DNA of 64,000 bases. Source: Brachybacterium saurashtrense. GTDB lineage: Bacteria; Actinomycetota; Actinomycetes; Actinomycetales; Dermabacteraceae. Below, one piece after another: positions 36,440 to 45,182 of the stretch. Position 1 is the stretch's first letter, and every line of letters begins with the position of its first letter. Under the pieces are notes generated by a model that saw nothing but the letters and a program-made list of their open reading frames with translations, was not told the origin of the DNA and did no database searches. The stretch is taken from the NCBI RefSeq assembly GCF_003355475.1, contig NZ_CP031356.1:2914001-2978000 (forward strand), written 5' to 3'. A program made the translations under genes and the position numbers.

Positions 36440-36502
36440 GGGACGTATACGGCAACAGGCCGGCATTTAGCAGGTCTCGGGCCGCTGACGTCCCTTTCAT
36501 GG
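36440..36502. repeat. stem-loop repeat, family 1, copy B (degenerate left arm)
   Basis: Right arm and tail at 36470-36502 are nearly identical to 35304-35336 (31 of 33). The left arm from 36440 keeps GGGACGT and a few pairs but is otherwise degraded. It lies in the 329-bp gap between the 5' ends of the DUF559 and LLM genes, where a terminator would not be expected, arguing for a mobile or duplicated repeat. Confidence 0.75.
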
Positions 36503-36572
36503 ACAGAGCCGCGAGCCCGAGAGGAAGAGGCATGCCCCTCACCACATCCCATCCCTCCTCTACTCCCACTTT

Positions 36573-36584
36573 CAACTACTTGAT
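36573..36584. promoter_or_regulatory. AT-rich dyad before the LLM oxidoreductase gene
   Basis: TCAACTACTTGA is an inverted repeat (TCAA/TTGA) about 12 bp upstream of the start, in a clearly AT-richer stretch likely to contain the promoter. It resembles MarR-type sites. No regulator gene is adjacent. Confidence 0.3.
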
Positions 36585-36595
36585 AGGGTGTGATC

Positions 36596-37666
36596 ATGCG
36601 TGCCTTCGGATTCCTCAGCTTCGGCCACTACGGCGGCAACCCCGCCCAGGGCGGGCTCACCGCCCGTCAGATGCTCCACGACGCGATCGACATCTCCGTC
36701 GGCGCGGACGAGCTGGGCGTGAACGGCGCCTACTTCCGCGTCCACCACTACGCGCGGCAGTCCGCCGCGCCGATGCCGCTGCTCTCCGCGGTCGCGGCGC
36801 GCACGCAGCGGATCGAGGTGGGCACGGGCGTGATCGACATGCGCTACGAGAACCCCTTGTACCTCGCGGAGGAGGCGGCGGCCCTCGACCACATCGCCGA
36901 CGGCCGGGTGGCGCTGGGCATCTCCCGCGGCGCCCCCGAGGCCGCGGACCGCGGCTGGGAGTCCTTCGGCTACACCGGCTCCACGGACCCGCGCGGCGCG
37001 GACATCGCCGCGGCGAAGTTCGAGACGTTCCTGCAGGCCATCCAGGGGCACCCGATGACCCGCGCGGCCGCCCAGCCGTACATGTCGGACGCCGCCCCGC
37101 ACGCCCCGCTCGCGATCGAGCCGCAGTCCGAGGAGCTCATCCGCCACATCTGGTGGGGCTCCGGCTCGCGCGCCACCGCGGCGCGCACCGGTACCCAGGG
37201 CCTGAACATGATGAGCTCCACGCTGCTCACCGAGGCGAACGGCGCGAGCTTCGGGGATCTGCAGGCGGAGCAGATCGACGTGTTCCGGGAGGCGTTCCGC
37301 GAGGCCGGGCACACGCACATCCCCCGCGTCTCCGTCTCCCGCAGCGTGTTCCCGATCCTCAGCGACCGCGACCGTGTGCTGTTCGGCGCGGGCCGGGGCG
37401 GCGACGGCGACCAGATCGGCATCATCGACGGGACCCGCTCCACCTTCGGCCGCACCTACACCGGAGAGCCCGACCAGCTGATCGAGCAGCTGCAGGCCGA
37501 CGCCGCGGTGCAGTCCGCGGACACGCTGCTGCTCACCATCCCGAGCCAGGCCGGGGTCGAGCTGAACCTCCAGATCCTCGAGAACTTCGCGACGCACGTC
37601 GCCCCGGCGCTGGGCTGGAAGCCCAACACCGAGGGGCCCGTCGTCGGCGACCCCGCCACCGCCTGA
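36596..37666 (+). CDS. LLM class flavin-dependent oxidoreductase
   Basis: 356 residues, TIM-barrel of the bacterial luciferase-like monooxygenase superfamily. The start AFGFLSFGHYGG, RIEVGTGVIDMRYENPLYLA and DGRVALGISRGAPEAADRGW are typical F420/FMN-dependent LLM motifs. Such enzymes oxidise or reduce small substrates with FMNH2 or F420; the substrate is unknown. The ATG at 36596 or a GTG at 36590 could serve; neither has a clear ribosome site, so a leaderless transcript is possible. Confidence 0.85.
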   Translation: MRAFGFLSFGHYGGNPAQGGLTARQMLHDAIDISVGADELGVNGAYFRVHHYARQSAAPMPLLSAVAARTQRIEVGTGVIDMRYENPLYLAEEAAALDHIADGRVALGISRGAPEAADRGWESFGYTGSTDPRGADIAAAKFETFLQAIQGHPMTRAAAQPYMSDAAPHAPLAIEPQSEELIRHIWWGSGSRATAARTGTQGLNMMSSTLLTEANGASFGDLQAEQIDVFREAFREAGHTHIPRVSVSRSVFPILSDRDRVLFGAGRGGDGDQIGIIDGTRSTFGRTYTGEPDQLIEQLQADAAVQSADTLLLTIPSQAGVELNLQILENFATHVAPALGWKPNTEGPVVGDPATA

Positions 37667-37692
37667 CCGAGCACCGCCCCTTCGTCACGGAC

Positions 37693-37746
37693 GGGCCGAT
37701 GGTGATGCGAGGTGCATATATGTGCACCTCGCATCACCATCGGCCC
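37693..37746. repeat. perfect 24-bp stem-loop downstream of the LLM gene
   Basis: Arms 37693-37716 and 37723-37746 are perfectly complementary over 24 bp around a six-base TATATG loop. It starts 27 bp after the LLM stop. It has no flanking U-tract. Its loop and length resemble the family 1 stem-loops, but the stem sequence differs. Confidence 0.85.
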
Positions 37747-37915
37747 TCGCGCGACATCGGCGCTCCTCCGGAAGAGCGGGGAAGGGAGGGCCCGTCGACG
37801 CTGGGAATGTGGCAGGGCAGGGGGCGCCGGGACCGGGCCGGACGGGAGGCGGGGGGCAGGCCGGGCGGGCGCCGAGAGGCCGCGGGGGTGAGCCCGCACT
37901 CGGTAGCCTGCGGGG

Positions 37916-38833
37916 ATGCTCCGCATCGCCACCGCCAACGTCAACGGGATCCGGGCCGCGCACCGCAGGGGCCTCGGCGACTGGCTCGCGACGCGCGGCT
38001 GCGACGTGATCGCGCTGCAGGAGGTGCGGGCGCAGGCCGCGAAGCTGCCGGAGCGCGCCTTCGGCGACTTCCACGTGGCGCTGGAGACGGGCACCCTGCC
38101 CGGCCGGAACGGGGTGGCCGTGCTGACCCGTCGGCCGCCGGCGGCGGTGCGCACGTGGAGCGGTGCGGCGCTGCTGGGTGCGCCGGGCGCGCCCCTGGCC
38201 CCGGTCCCCGCCGCGGAGCGCGTCCCGCTCGCCCGGGGCCTGGCGCGCTTCGCCGCCGAGGGCCGCTACCTCGAGGTGGACCTCGACGACGGCCCGCTCA
38301 CGATCGCCTCCCTCTACCTCCCCAAGGGCGGCCTGCCCGCGCACCTGCAGCGGCCGGAGCGGATGCGGGAGGCGCCCGACGGCGGGGCGCGCTACGCGCG
38401 CAAGATGGGCTTCATGGCGGCGTTCGCCCGCCAGCTCGCCCGCACCCGTCGGGCGGCCGCGGCCGACGGCCGGGAGTTCCTGCTGATGGGGGATCTCAAC
38501 ATCGCCCACACCCGGCAGGACCTCGCCGCGTGGCGCCGCAACCAGCAGCACGACGGGTTCCTGCCCGAGGAGCGGGAGTGGCTCGGCCGGCAGCTCACGC
38601 CGCGCACCCTGGTGGACGTGGTGCGCCGCCTGCACCCCGAGGCCGACGGGCCGTACACCTGGTGGTCCTGGCTGGGACAGTCCTTCGCGAAGGACGCGGG
38701 CTGGCGGCTCGACTACCACCTGGCCACGCCCCGCCTCGCGCGTGCCGCGATGACCACCGCGGTGGACCGCGACCACGAGGGCGTGCGGCTCTCCGACCAC
38801 GCCCCCGTGGTGGTCGACTACGACCTCCCCTGA
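37916..38833 (+). CDS. xthA: exodeoxyribonuclease III
   Basis: 305 residues of the EEP (AP endonuclease/exonuclease III) fold. ATANVNGIRAAHRRGL gives the Asn and IALQEVRAQ the metal-binding Glu. NGVAVLTR is normal; LLMGDLNIAHTRQDL holds the catalytic Asp-x-Asn, and RLDYHLATPRL with SDHAPVVVDYDL supplies the final Asp-His. It acts in base-excision repair at abasic sites. An extra Gly/Ala/Pro-rich loop (about residues 80-105) is longer than in E. coli. Confidence 0.92.
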   Translation: MLRIATANVNGIRAAHRRGLGDWLATRGCDVIALQEVRAQAAKLPERAFGDFHVALETGTLPGRNGVAVLTRRPPAAVRTWSGAALLGAPGAPLAPVPAAERVPLARGLARFAAEGRYLEVDLDDGPLTIASLYLPKGGLPAHLQRPERMREAPDGGARYARKMGFMAAFARQLARTRRAAAADGREFLLMGDLNIAHTRQDLAAWRRNQQHDGFLPEEREWLGRQLTPRTLVDVVRRLHPEADGPYTWWSWLGQSFAKDAGWRLDYHLATPRLARAAMTTAVDRDHEGVRLSDHAPVVVDYDLP

Positions 38834-38961
38834 CGCCCGCACCACGGCCTGCTCACGACTGCATCACGTCCCCGCTCCCGGCTTCCACCGGGCCGCGGCG
38901 GCACCGTAGAGTGGGCTCGTCCGAGCGCCGGTGGGGGCGCTCGCCCAGCCAGGAGGTCCTG

Positions 38962-39960
38962 ATGCCCGCGCCGCCGCACGCCGCCGCCCCGGCGGCACCG
39001 GCACCCGCGGCACCGTCGGCTCCCCCGGCACCCGCCCCCGCGGCACCGGCTGCCCCCTCGGGCACCGGCCTGGGCAGCGCCGCGGCGCGCGCCCTGTTCA
39101 CCCCCCGCGCGGGGGTGCGGGACCTGGCCCTGTGGGGCTCCTCCTCGATGTCCTCCACGCGCGGGGACGAGTCCACGCCGCTGCCGATCCGCATCCACCA
39201 GCACCTGGTGCTCGCCACCTCGCCGGGCACCGTGCACCCGCACGGCGTGGGCGCCACCTGGTCGCAGCACGCGGTGCTGATGCGCGGTCTGGACACGCCC
39301 GTGGCCACGCCGCAGGGCGCGCCCGACCCTGCCACCGGCGCGGTCGCGGTGGCCCTGGACTCCGGCCTCCCGCCGCGCGGGCCGATCGAGTTCCCGGCCC
39401 GGATCGGCGAGGTGCCCGGCACGCTGGGCAAGGCCGAGGGCGCGTGGCTGTTCACCCCGGAGGATCCCGCCGCGACGGTGCGCGAGGGCACGCTGGTCTC
39501 CGCGCTCGCGGAGCGGGTGGCGGAGGCGCGCCAGGTGCTCTGGATGGGCAAGAACAACATCACCCAGGTGGACCAGGTGCTCGAGGACACCCATCGCATG
39601 TGGGAGGCCACGGCGACCCCCGAGGAGGACACCCTGGTGCTGGGCCAGTGGGCCACCTCGAACGATCCGGTCGGCTCCGCCACCGGCGACGCCCTCGCCC
39701 AGGTCAACGCGACCCAGGCGGAGCGCTACGGGGCGCACTTCGTGGATCTGCAGTCCCTGTTCACCAGCGAGGCGGGGCTGGGCTGCGCCCCGCTGGCACC
39801 GCTGCGCCTGTTCGAGCAGGGCTCCACGCAGGACGCGATCGCGCAGGGCGTGGCGCCGCCGCTGCTGGTGGCGCGGGACTCGATCCACCTCAACGGCTGG
39901 GGGAACCTGGCCGTGGGCTGGGCGCTCATCCGACGGATGCGGGTGCTCGGATGGCTGTGA
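38962..39960 (+). CDS. SGNH/GDSL hydrolase-like protein with Ala/Pro-rich N terminus
   Basis: 332 residues. Residues 4-36 are almost wholly Ala and Pro. The rest shows the SGNH blocks: candidate nucleophile Ser in LALWGSSSMSST (about 60-62), Asn in WMGKNNITQVDQ (block III) and the Asp-x-x-His dyad in ARDSIHLNGWGNLAVGW. SGNH enzymes are esterases or acyl hydrolases. No signal peptide is seen. A perfect AGGAGGT ribosome site precedes the ATG. It overlaps the next gene by 10 bp, so the SLH-like protein is its probable partner. Confidence 0.7.
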   Translation: MPAPPHAAAPAAPAPAAPSAPPAPAPAAPAAPSGTGLGSAAARALFTPRAGVRDLALWGSSSMSSTRGDESTPLPIRIHQHLVLATSPGTVHPHGVGATWSQHAVLMRGLDTPVATPQGAPDPATGAVAVALDSGLPPRGPIEFPARIGEVPGTLGKAEGAWLFTPEDPAATVREGTLVSALAERVAEARQVLWMGKNNITQVDQVLEDTHRMWEATATPEEDTLVLGQWATSNDPVGSATGDALAQVNATQAERYGAHFVDLQSLFTSEAGLGCAPLAPLRLFEQGSTQDAIAQGVAPPLLVARDSIHLNGWGNLAVGWALIRRMRVLGWL

Positions 39961-40946
39961 GACGACCGCCCGCCCCGCACCTGCGCACCGGCCGGCCGGG
40001 CGCCATGCCGTCCACTCCGTCGGTCCCGGACCTGGCGCCGGGCGCCGGGCCGTCCACCCCGTCGGCCCCGGCGCCGGTCGCCGAGCCCGCCGCCCCGCGG
40101 ACCGCTGAGCCGGTCCCACCGCAGGCACCCGCCGCCCCCGCGCCGGCGCCTCTGCTCCCGCCGGCCACGGACACCGCACACGCGCCCGACCCGACCCCGA
40201 TCCCGGCCGGGCCGCCCGCGCCGGCTGCCTCGCGCCCCTCGCACGCCCTCACGCGGCGCACCGTGCTGGCGGGCTCGGCGGCGCTGGCGGCGGTGGGGCT
40301 GCCGGTCACCGCCCTGGTGGTCGCCGATCCCGACGCCGCCCCGGTGGCCGATGCCGTGCGCGGCGCGGACACCGCCGACACCGCGCACTCCGCGACCGCC
40401 CCGGACGACGCCCTCGAGGCGCTGCGCTGGGCGGATGCCATCGGCGTGCTGCCCGCGCGCGAGGACGGCTCCTTCGCGGCGCAGGCCACGCTGACCCGCG
40501 GCGACCTCGCCCTGGCACTGCACCGCTTCGTGGGCGCGCCGGCCGTGCCCGCGGACGCCGTGCCCACCATGCTCGCCGACCTCGACGAGGACCCGGAGCG
40601 CCGCGACGCGCTGCTGTGGCTGTTCGGGCACGGGGCGCTGTGGGGCGACGACGCGCTGTGCGTGCACCCGCAGGAGCCGGCGAGCCGGGAGGGCGCCGCG
40701 GAGATCCTCACCGCGATGCTGCGCCCGAGCCTGCGGGCGGCGGGGATCGCCCCGGACCAGGTGGACGCCGAGCTGGACGTCCCGGAGGGTGCGGCGGACT
40801 CCGCGGCGGCCTGGATCGTGCGGGCCGGGCTGGTGCCCTCGGCGCTCTCCGACCTCCCGGGCGAGGCGACCGTGACCCGGGGCGAGCTCGCCCAGCTGCT
40901 GCGCCGCGCCGACCAGGTGCTCTCCGACGCCGTCGACCCCGCCTGA
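39951..40946 (+). CDS. membrane-anchored protein with three SLH-like repeats
   Basis: 331 residues. About 95 Pro/Ala-rich residues precede a Tat-like or anchor segment SHALTRRTVLAGSAALAAVG at about 98-117. Outside are three SLH-like modules: LRWADAIGVLPAREDGSFAA then TLTRGDLALALHRFVG; ALLWLFGHGALWGDDALCVH; and AAAWIVRAGLVPSAL with VTRGELAQLLRRADQ. SLH domains bind cell-wall polymers. The ATG at 39951 overlaps the SGNH gene; GTG at 39957 or ATG at 40005 are alternatives. The position of the hydrophobic segment deep in the protein is odd for a secreted protein. Confidence 0.65.
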   Translation: MAVRRPPAPHLRTGRPGAMPSTPSVPDLAPGAGPSTPSAPAPVAEPAAPRTAEPVPPQAPAAPAPAPLLPPATDTAHAPDPTPIPAGPPAPAASRPSHALTRRTVLAGSAALAAVGLPVTALVVADPDAAPVADAVRGADTADTAHSATAPDDALEALRWADAIGVLPAREDGSFAAQATLTRGDLALALHRFVGAPAVPADAVPTMLADLDEDPERRDALLWLFGHGALWGDDALCVHPQEPASREGAAEILTAMLRPSLRAAGIAPDQVDAELDVPEGAADSAAAWIVRAGLVPSALSDLPGEATVTRGELAQLLRRADQVLSDAVDPA

Positions 40947-41094
40947 GCGGCCCGCCCTCCCGGACCGACACGGCAGCCCGCCCGACCCGACGCGGCCGCC
41001 CGCCCGCCCGCACAGCACTCCGCCCGCACAGCCCCGCCCCGACGGCGCGGATTTCCGCTTCGCGTCGTGGGGGCGCGCGCATAGGGTGGGAGCC

Positions 41095-44000
41095 ATGTCG
41101 ACGACGCCCGCTCATGCCGCCTATCTCCGTCACCCCGATGTCCGCGGGGACCTGCTCGCCTTCACCGCCGCGAACGACGTCTGGCTCGCCCCGCGCACGG
41201 GCGGCCGCGCCTGGCGGCTGACCGACGAGGGCGCGCCCGTCGGCTACCCCCGCTTCTCCCCCGACGGCCGGCACGTCGCCTACACCTCCCGCACCTCCGG
41301 CGGCCCCGAGGTGTGGGTGATCGACGTGGAGGGGGACACCGCACCCCGTCGCCTCACCTTCTGGGGCCGTCCCACCACGAAGGTGGTGGGCTGGCTCGAC
41401 GACGGCCGCGTCATCGCGACCACCAGCTACGGCGCCCCGCTCGCGCGCGACGCGCAGCTGTGGGCGGTGGACCTCTCCGGCGGCGCCGAGCTGCTGCCCC
41501 TCGGGCGCAGCGGCGAGGTGGCGATCCACCCCTCCGGCACCACCGTGGTGGCCACCCCGTGGCGCCGCGACCAGGCCTCCTGGAAGCACTACCAGGGCGG
41601 CACCGCGGTGAAGCTGTGGATCTCCCATGAGGACCTCCCCCTGGACGCCCCCGCCGCACAGCACGCGGCCCGGCGGTGGGAGCCGCTGCTGGAGGAGGTG
41701 CTCGCCTCCACCCTGCGGATCGCCTGGCACGGGGACCGGCTGCTGTTCGCCTCGGACACCCCCGGCCCGGGTGCGGCGCTCACCGATCGAGCCAGCGCGA
41801 ACCTGTGGTCGGTCGCGATGGACGGCTCCGACCTGCGCCGACACACCTCGCTGACCTCTGCGGACGGATACCTGCGCGAGCCCGCGACCGACGGCGAGAC
41901 CATCGTGTTCAGCTCCCGCGGGCGCCTGTTCACGATGGACTCGCCGGAGGCGGCGCCGCGCGAGGTGGAGATCCGGATCGCCGGCGTCGGCGCGGCCCGC
42001 CTGCCGCGGCCCGCCTCCCCGAGCGAGAATCTCCTGGCCATGCGCCCGCTGCACGATGCGCGGGCGAGCGTGGTGGAGTGGCGCGGCAGCGCCCATGCCC
42101 TCACCCATCGCGGCGGCCCCTCCCGCCTGCTGGCCGGCAGGTGCGGGCTGCGCCTGCGCGAGGTGCGCCCGCTGGGCCGCTCCCCCTATGCGCTGTTCGT
42201 CTCCGACGCGGAGGCGCAGCGCGACCGCGAGGAAGGCGGGGTGGGCTCCGACGTGCTGGCCCTGGCCCGCCTCGACGGCGGCGGGGAGGAGATCCGCCTG
42301 GACCTGGGCGAGGTGGGGCGGATCCTGCACGCGATCCCCTCCCCCGACGGCTCGAAGGTCGCGATCTCCAGCCACGACAACGTGGTGCGCCTGGTGACGC
42401 TGCGCGGCGTCGAGGACCCGGCCGGGACCTCGCCGCACGCGGCGCCGCAGACCGCCGCGGCCTCCGTGTGGGAGCAGGACGCGGAGCACGCCGTCCCCGC
42501 CCCGCACCTGGACCACGTGCGCGAGATCGGCCGCTCCGGCGGCGGCGAGGTGCGGGACCTGGCCTGGTCCCCGGACGGCCGCTGGCTGGTGTGGGCGGAG
42601 CCGAACTCCTGGCAGCTCAGCCGCCTGATGGTCTCCGACACCGAGGATCACGAGCCCACCGGCCGGGCGCTCACCTCCGGGAAGTTCCAGGACTCCGCCC
42701 CGGCGTTCAGCGCCGACGGGAAGCACCTGGCGCTGCTGAGCCTGCGCACCTTCGAGACCGTGTACGACGACATGGTGTTCGACCTGGGCTTCGTCAACGC
42801 CGAGCGGCCGTTCCTGCTGCCGCTGGAGCGCACCACCGCCGATCCCTTCGGCCCGCACCCGGACGGCTGGGGCGGCGCCGGGGAGGAGAAGGGCTCCGGC
42901 GACGGCGGCTCCGGCAAGGAGTCGGCGAGCAGCGCCGACGGCGCCGCGCAGCCTGCGGCCGGCGGCGCGACCGGCGGGGCGAGCGCGGCGGGCGCGGACG
43001 CACAGCCGCCGGCGAGCTCGCACAGCGCCGCCGGGGCGGAGGACGCCGCCCGCGCCCCCGAGACCCGCATCGATCTCGAGGAGGTGGAGTCGCGCCTGGT
43101 GCCCTTCCCGGTGGTCTCCGGCTCCTACTCGCACCTCACCGCCGTGGACGGCGGCTTCGTGTGGCTGCGCCACCCGCAGGAGGGCGTGCTGGGCAGCGCC
43201 CGCGCCGGGGTGGAGGGCGAGGCGCCGACGCCGACGCTGGAGCACTGGTCCCTTGCGGACCGCAAGCTCACCGTGCTGGCCGAGGGCGTCACCGATCTCG
43301 CCGTCTCCGGGGACGGCAAGGCGCTGGTGCTGAAGCAGGGCACCTCGTGGGTGCAGGTGCCCGCCACCCGCAAGGCGGAGGACGAGGACCCTTCCCGCAT
43401 CGTCATCGACACCTCGCGGCTGCGCCTCACCGTGGATCCGGTGGCGGAGCGCCGCGGGATGCTGTGGGACAACTACCGGATCATGGCCCAGCAGTACTGG
43501 CGGGCGGACATGGACGGCATGGACTGGCACGCCATGACCTCCTGGTACGACCCGGCGATCGAGCGCGTGGTCACCGAGGACGACTTCCAGGACCTGATGT
43601 GGGAGGTGCAGGGCGAGCTGGGCACCTCGCACGCCTACGTGCAGGGCCCGGTGTACACGGCCGATCCGCCGATGCTGCCCGCCCACCTCGGCGCGGACTT
43701 CACCGTGCGGGACGGCCGCTGGGAGATCGCCCGGATCCTGCCCGGGGACTCCTCCGATCCCGATGCCCGCTCGCCGCTGCTGGCCCCCGGCGTGGGGGCG
43801 CGCGTGGGTGACGTGGTGCTGCGCGTGGACGGCCGTCCCGTGCCGCCCGAGGGCGTGGAGGCGGCGCTGCTGGGCGCGGCGGGCAAGGCCACCGAGCTGG
43901 TGCTGCTGCGCGACGGCGCCGAGCACCGGGTGGCGGTGACCCCGCTGGCCGATGACGCCGCCCTGCGCTACCAGGCGTGGGTCGCCTCGCGCCGGGAGCA

Positions 44001-44634
44001 CGTCGCGGAGCTCTCCGGCGGCCGGCTCGGCTACCTGCACATCCCGGACATGGTCTCCTCCGGCTGGGCGCAGATGCACCGCGACCTGCGCGAGGCCACC
44101 ACCAAGGAGGGCCTGGTGGTGGACGTGCGCTACAACAGCGGCGGCCACACCTCGCAGCTGGTCACGGACAGGCTGGCCCGCCGGGTGCTCTCCTGGGACT
44201 ACCCGCGCCACGAGCGCCCCGGCACCTACCCCGCCTTCGCCCCGCGCGGCGCGGTGGTGCTGGTGACGAACCAGGAGGCCGGCTCCGACGGCGACATCGT
44301 GAACGCCGTCTCGCGGGCGCTGGAGATCGGGCCGATCATCGGCACCCGCACCTGGGGCGGCGTGATCGGGATCGACGGCCGCTACGACCTGGTGGACGGC
44401 ACGGGCGTGACCCAGCCGAAGTACGCCAGCTGGTTCGAGGGCGAGGACTGGGCGATCGAGAACTACGGCGTGGAGCCGGACATCGAGGTGCCGCTGCCGC
44501 CGAACGCCTGGGTGGCCGGGGAGGATCCGCAGCTCGCCCGCGGCGTCACCGAGGCGCTCGCGCTGCTGGAGCAGACGCCCGCCGCAGTCGCGCCGCCGCT
44601 GCCGGCGCCGCGCTTCGGCCGACGGGACGGCTGA
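41095..44634 (+). CDS. tricorn protease (S41 family) homologue
   Basis: 1179 residues. N-terminal beta-propellers carry repeated FSPDGRHVAYTS-like strands (WSPDGRWLVW, FSADGKHLALLS). They are followed by a C1 domain, a PDZ domain (GARVGDVVLRVDGRPVPPEG) and the S41 core. Tricorn triad counterparts are His812 in MDWHAMTSWYD, Ser1064 in NQEAGSDGDIVNAV and Glu1127 in GVEPDIEVPL. Tricorn degrades peptides released by the proteasome. A 65-residue Gly/Ser/Ala-rich insert sits at about 595-660. ATG at 41095 has a GGGAG site; an upstream GTG at 41086 is possible. Confidence 0.92.
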   Translation: MSTTPAHAAYLRHPDVRGDLLAFTAANDVWLAPRTGGRAWRLTDEGAPVGYPRFSPDGRHVAYTSRTSGGPEVWVIDVEGDTAPRRLTFWGRPTTKVVGWLDDGRVIATTSYGAPLARDAQLWAVDLSGGAELLPLGRSGEVAIHPSGTTVVATPWRRDQASWKHYQGGTAVKLWISHEDLPLDAPAAQHAARRWEPLLEEVLASTLRIAWHGDRLLFASDTPGPGAALTDRASANLWSVAMDGSDLRRHTSLTSADGYLREPATDGETIVFSSRGRLFTMDSPEAAPREVEIRIAGVGAARLPRPASPSENLLAMRPLHDARASVVEWRGSAHALTHRGGPSRLLAGRCGLRLREVRPLGRSPYALFVSDAEAQRDREEGGVGSDVLALARLDGGGEEIRLDLGEVGRILHAIPSPDGSKVAISSHDNVVRLVTLRGVEDPAGTSPHAAPQTAAASVWEQDAEHAVPAPHLDHVREIGRSGGGEVRDLAWSPDGRWLVWAEPNSWQLSRLMVSDTEDHEPTGRALTSGKFQDSAPAFSADGKHLALLSLRTFETVYDDMVFDLGFVNAERPFLLPLERTTADPFGPHPDGWGGAGEEKGSGDGGSGKESASSADGAAQPAAGGATGGASAAGADAQPPASSHSAAGAEDAARAPETRIDLEEVESRLVPFPVVSGSYSHLTAVDGGFVWLRHPQEGVLGSARAGVEGEAPTPTLEHWSLADRKLTVLAEGVTDLAVSGDGKALVLKQGTSWVQVPATRKAEDEDPSRIVIDTSRLRLTVDPVAERRGMLWDNYRIMAQQYWRADMDGMDWHAMTSWYDPAIERVVTEDDFQDLMWEVQGELGTSHAYVQGPVYTADPPMLPAHLGADFTVRDGRWEIARILPGDSSDPDARSPLLAPGVGARVGDVVLRVDGRPVPPEGVEAALLGAAGKATELVLLRDGAEHRVAVTPLADDAALRYQAWVASRREHVAELSGGRLGYLHIPDMVSSGWAQMHRDLREATTKEGLVVDVRYNSGGHTSQLVTDRLARRVLSWDYPRHERPGTYPAFAPRGAVVLVTNQEAGSDGDIVNAVSRALEIGPIIGTRTWGGVIGIDGRYDLVDGTGVTQPKYASWFEGEDWAIENYGVEPDIEVPLPPNAWVAGEDPQLARGVTEALALLEQTPAAVAPPLPAPRFGRRDG

Positions 44635-44685
44635 GCCTCCCCCGTCGTCGCGCCGCCCGCCGCCCGCCGGTCGCCCCGCCCGTCG

Positions 44686-44733
44686 CTGCGCCCCTCGGCC
44701 CGCCGGTCACTGCGCCCCTCGGCCCGCCGGTCA
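44686..44733. repeat. two tandem 24-bp repeats after the tricorn gene
   Basis: Units 44686-44709 and 44710-44733 are identical and lie directly before the terminator hairpin. A partial third unit may precede them. They are confined to the 138-bp intergenic gap. Confidence 0.8.
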
Positions 44734-44757
44734 CGCCACCGCACGCCCGCGGTGGCG
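44734..44757. terminator. hairpin between tricorn and the small membrane protein gene
   Basis: CGCCACCGC and GCGGTGGCG form a perfect 9-bp stem with a six-base loop, placed between two convergent genes ending at 44634 and 44773. Confidence 0.65.
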
Positions 44758-44772
44758 CGACCGGCGGGCCGT

Positions 44773-45093
44773 TCACCGCAGCATGTGGGCGGCGATGTCG
44801 GGGAAGCGCACGGCGAGGTCCTGACGCGGCTCCCGCCCCGGCCCCGCGACGTCGACGCCGGTCTTCGGCGCGGTGCGGGCGACGGGGTGGGTCCCGTCGG
44901 GGCGCAGCTCACGGGTGATGTACGAGTTCCCGAGCACGATCCGCTCGGCGAGAGAGAGGTCCTGCTCCGCGGCGCGCCGCTGCGCGCGCGGCGTGGCGAG
45001 GCGGACGGCGAGCAGACGGGTCAGCGCCCCGAGGGTGACGGCGGCGACGGCGATGAGGACGATGAGGGCCAGGCCCAGGAGTGCTGCGGTCAT
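44773..45093 (-). CDS. small single-pass membrane protein
   Basis: 106 residues. The N-terminal helix MTAALLGLALIVLIAVAAVT anchors the protein. A basic cytosolic part follows (RLATPRAQRRAAEQDLSLAE), then a Pro/Gly/Asp-rich tail ending in FPDIAAHMLR. No known domain. It is divergent from the LysR gene with an 89-bp shared control region, so LysR may regulate it. ATG at 45093 follows a GAAGGA site. Confidence 0.65.
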   Translation of the reverse strand: MTAALLGLALIVLIAVAAVTLGALTRLLAVRLATPRAQRRAAEQDLSLAERIVLGNSYITRELRPDGTHPVARTAPKTGVDVAGPGREPRQDLAVRFPDIAAHMLR

Positions 45094-45182
45094 GTCTCGA
45101 TCCTTCGCCCCACCACCGTTCAGCACAAGCAACGATATGCACCGCTCTGTTCAGTGTGGCTGATGGGTCGTAGGCTCAGGCC

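Noticed and set aside
40708-44211. Very long open frame on the minus strand across the tricorn gene
   Set aside because: It is antisense to a clear tricorn homologue and rich in Arg/Gly/His/Ala as expected for a shadow frame in GC-rich DNA.
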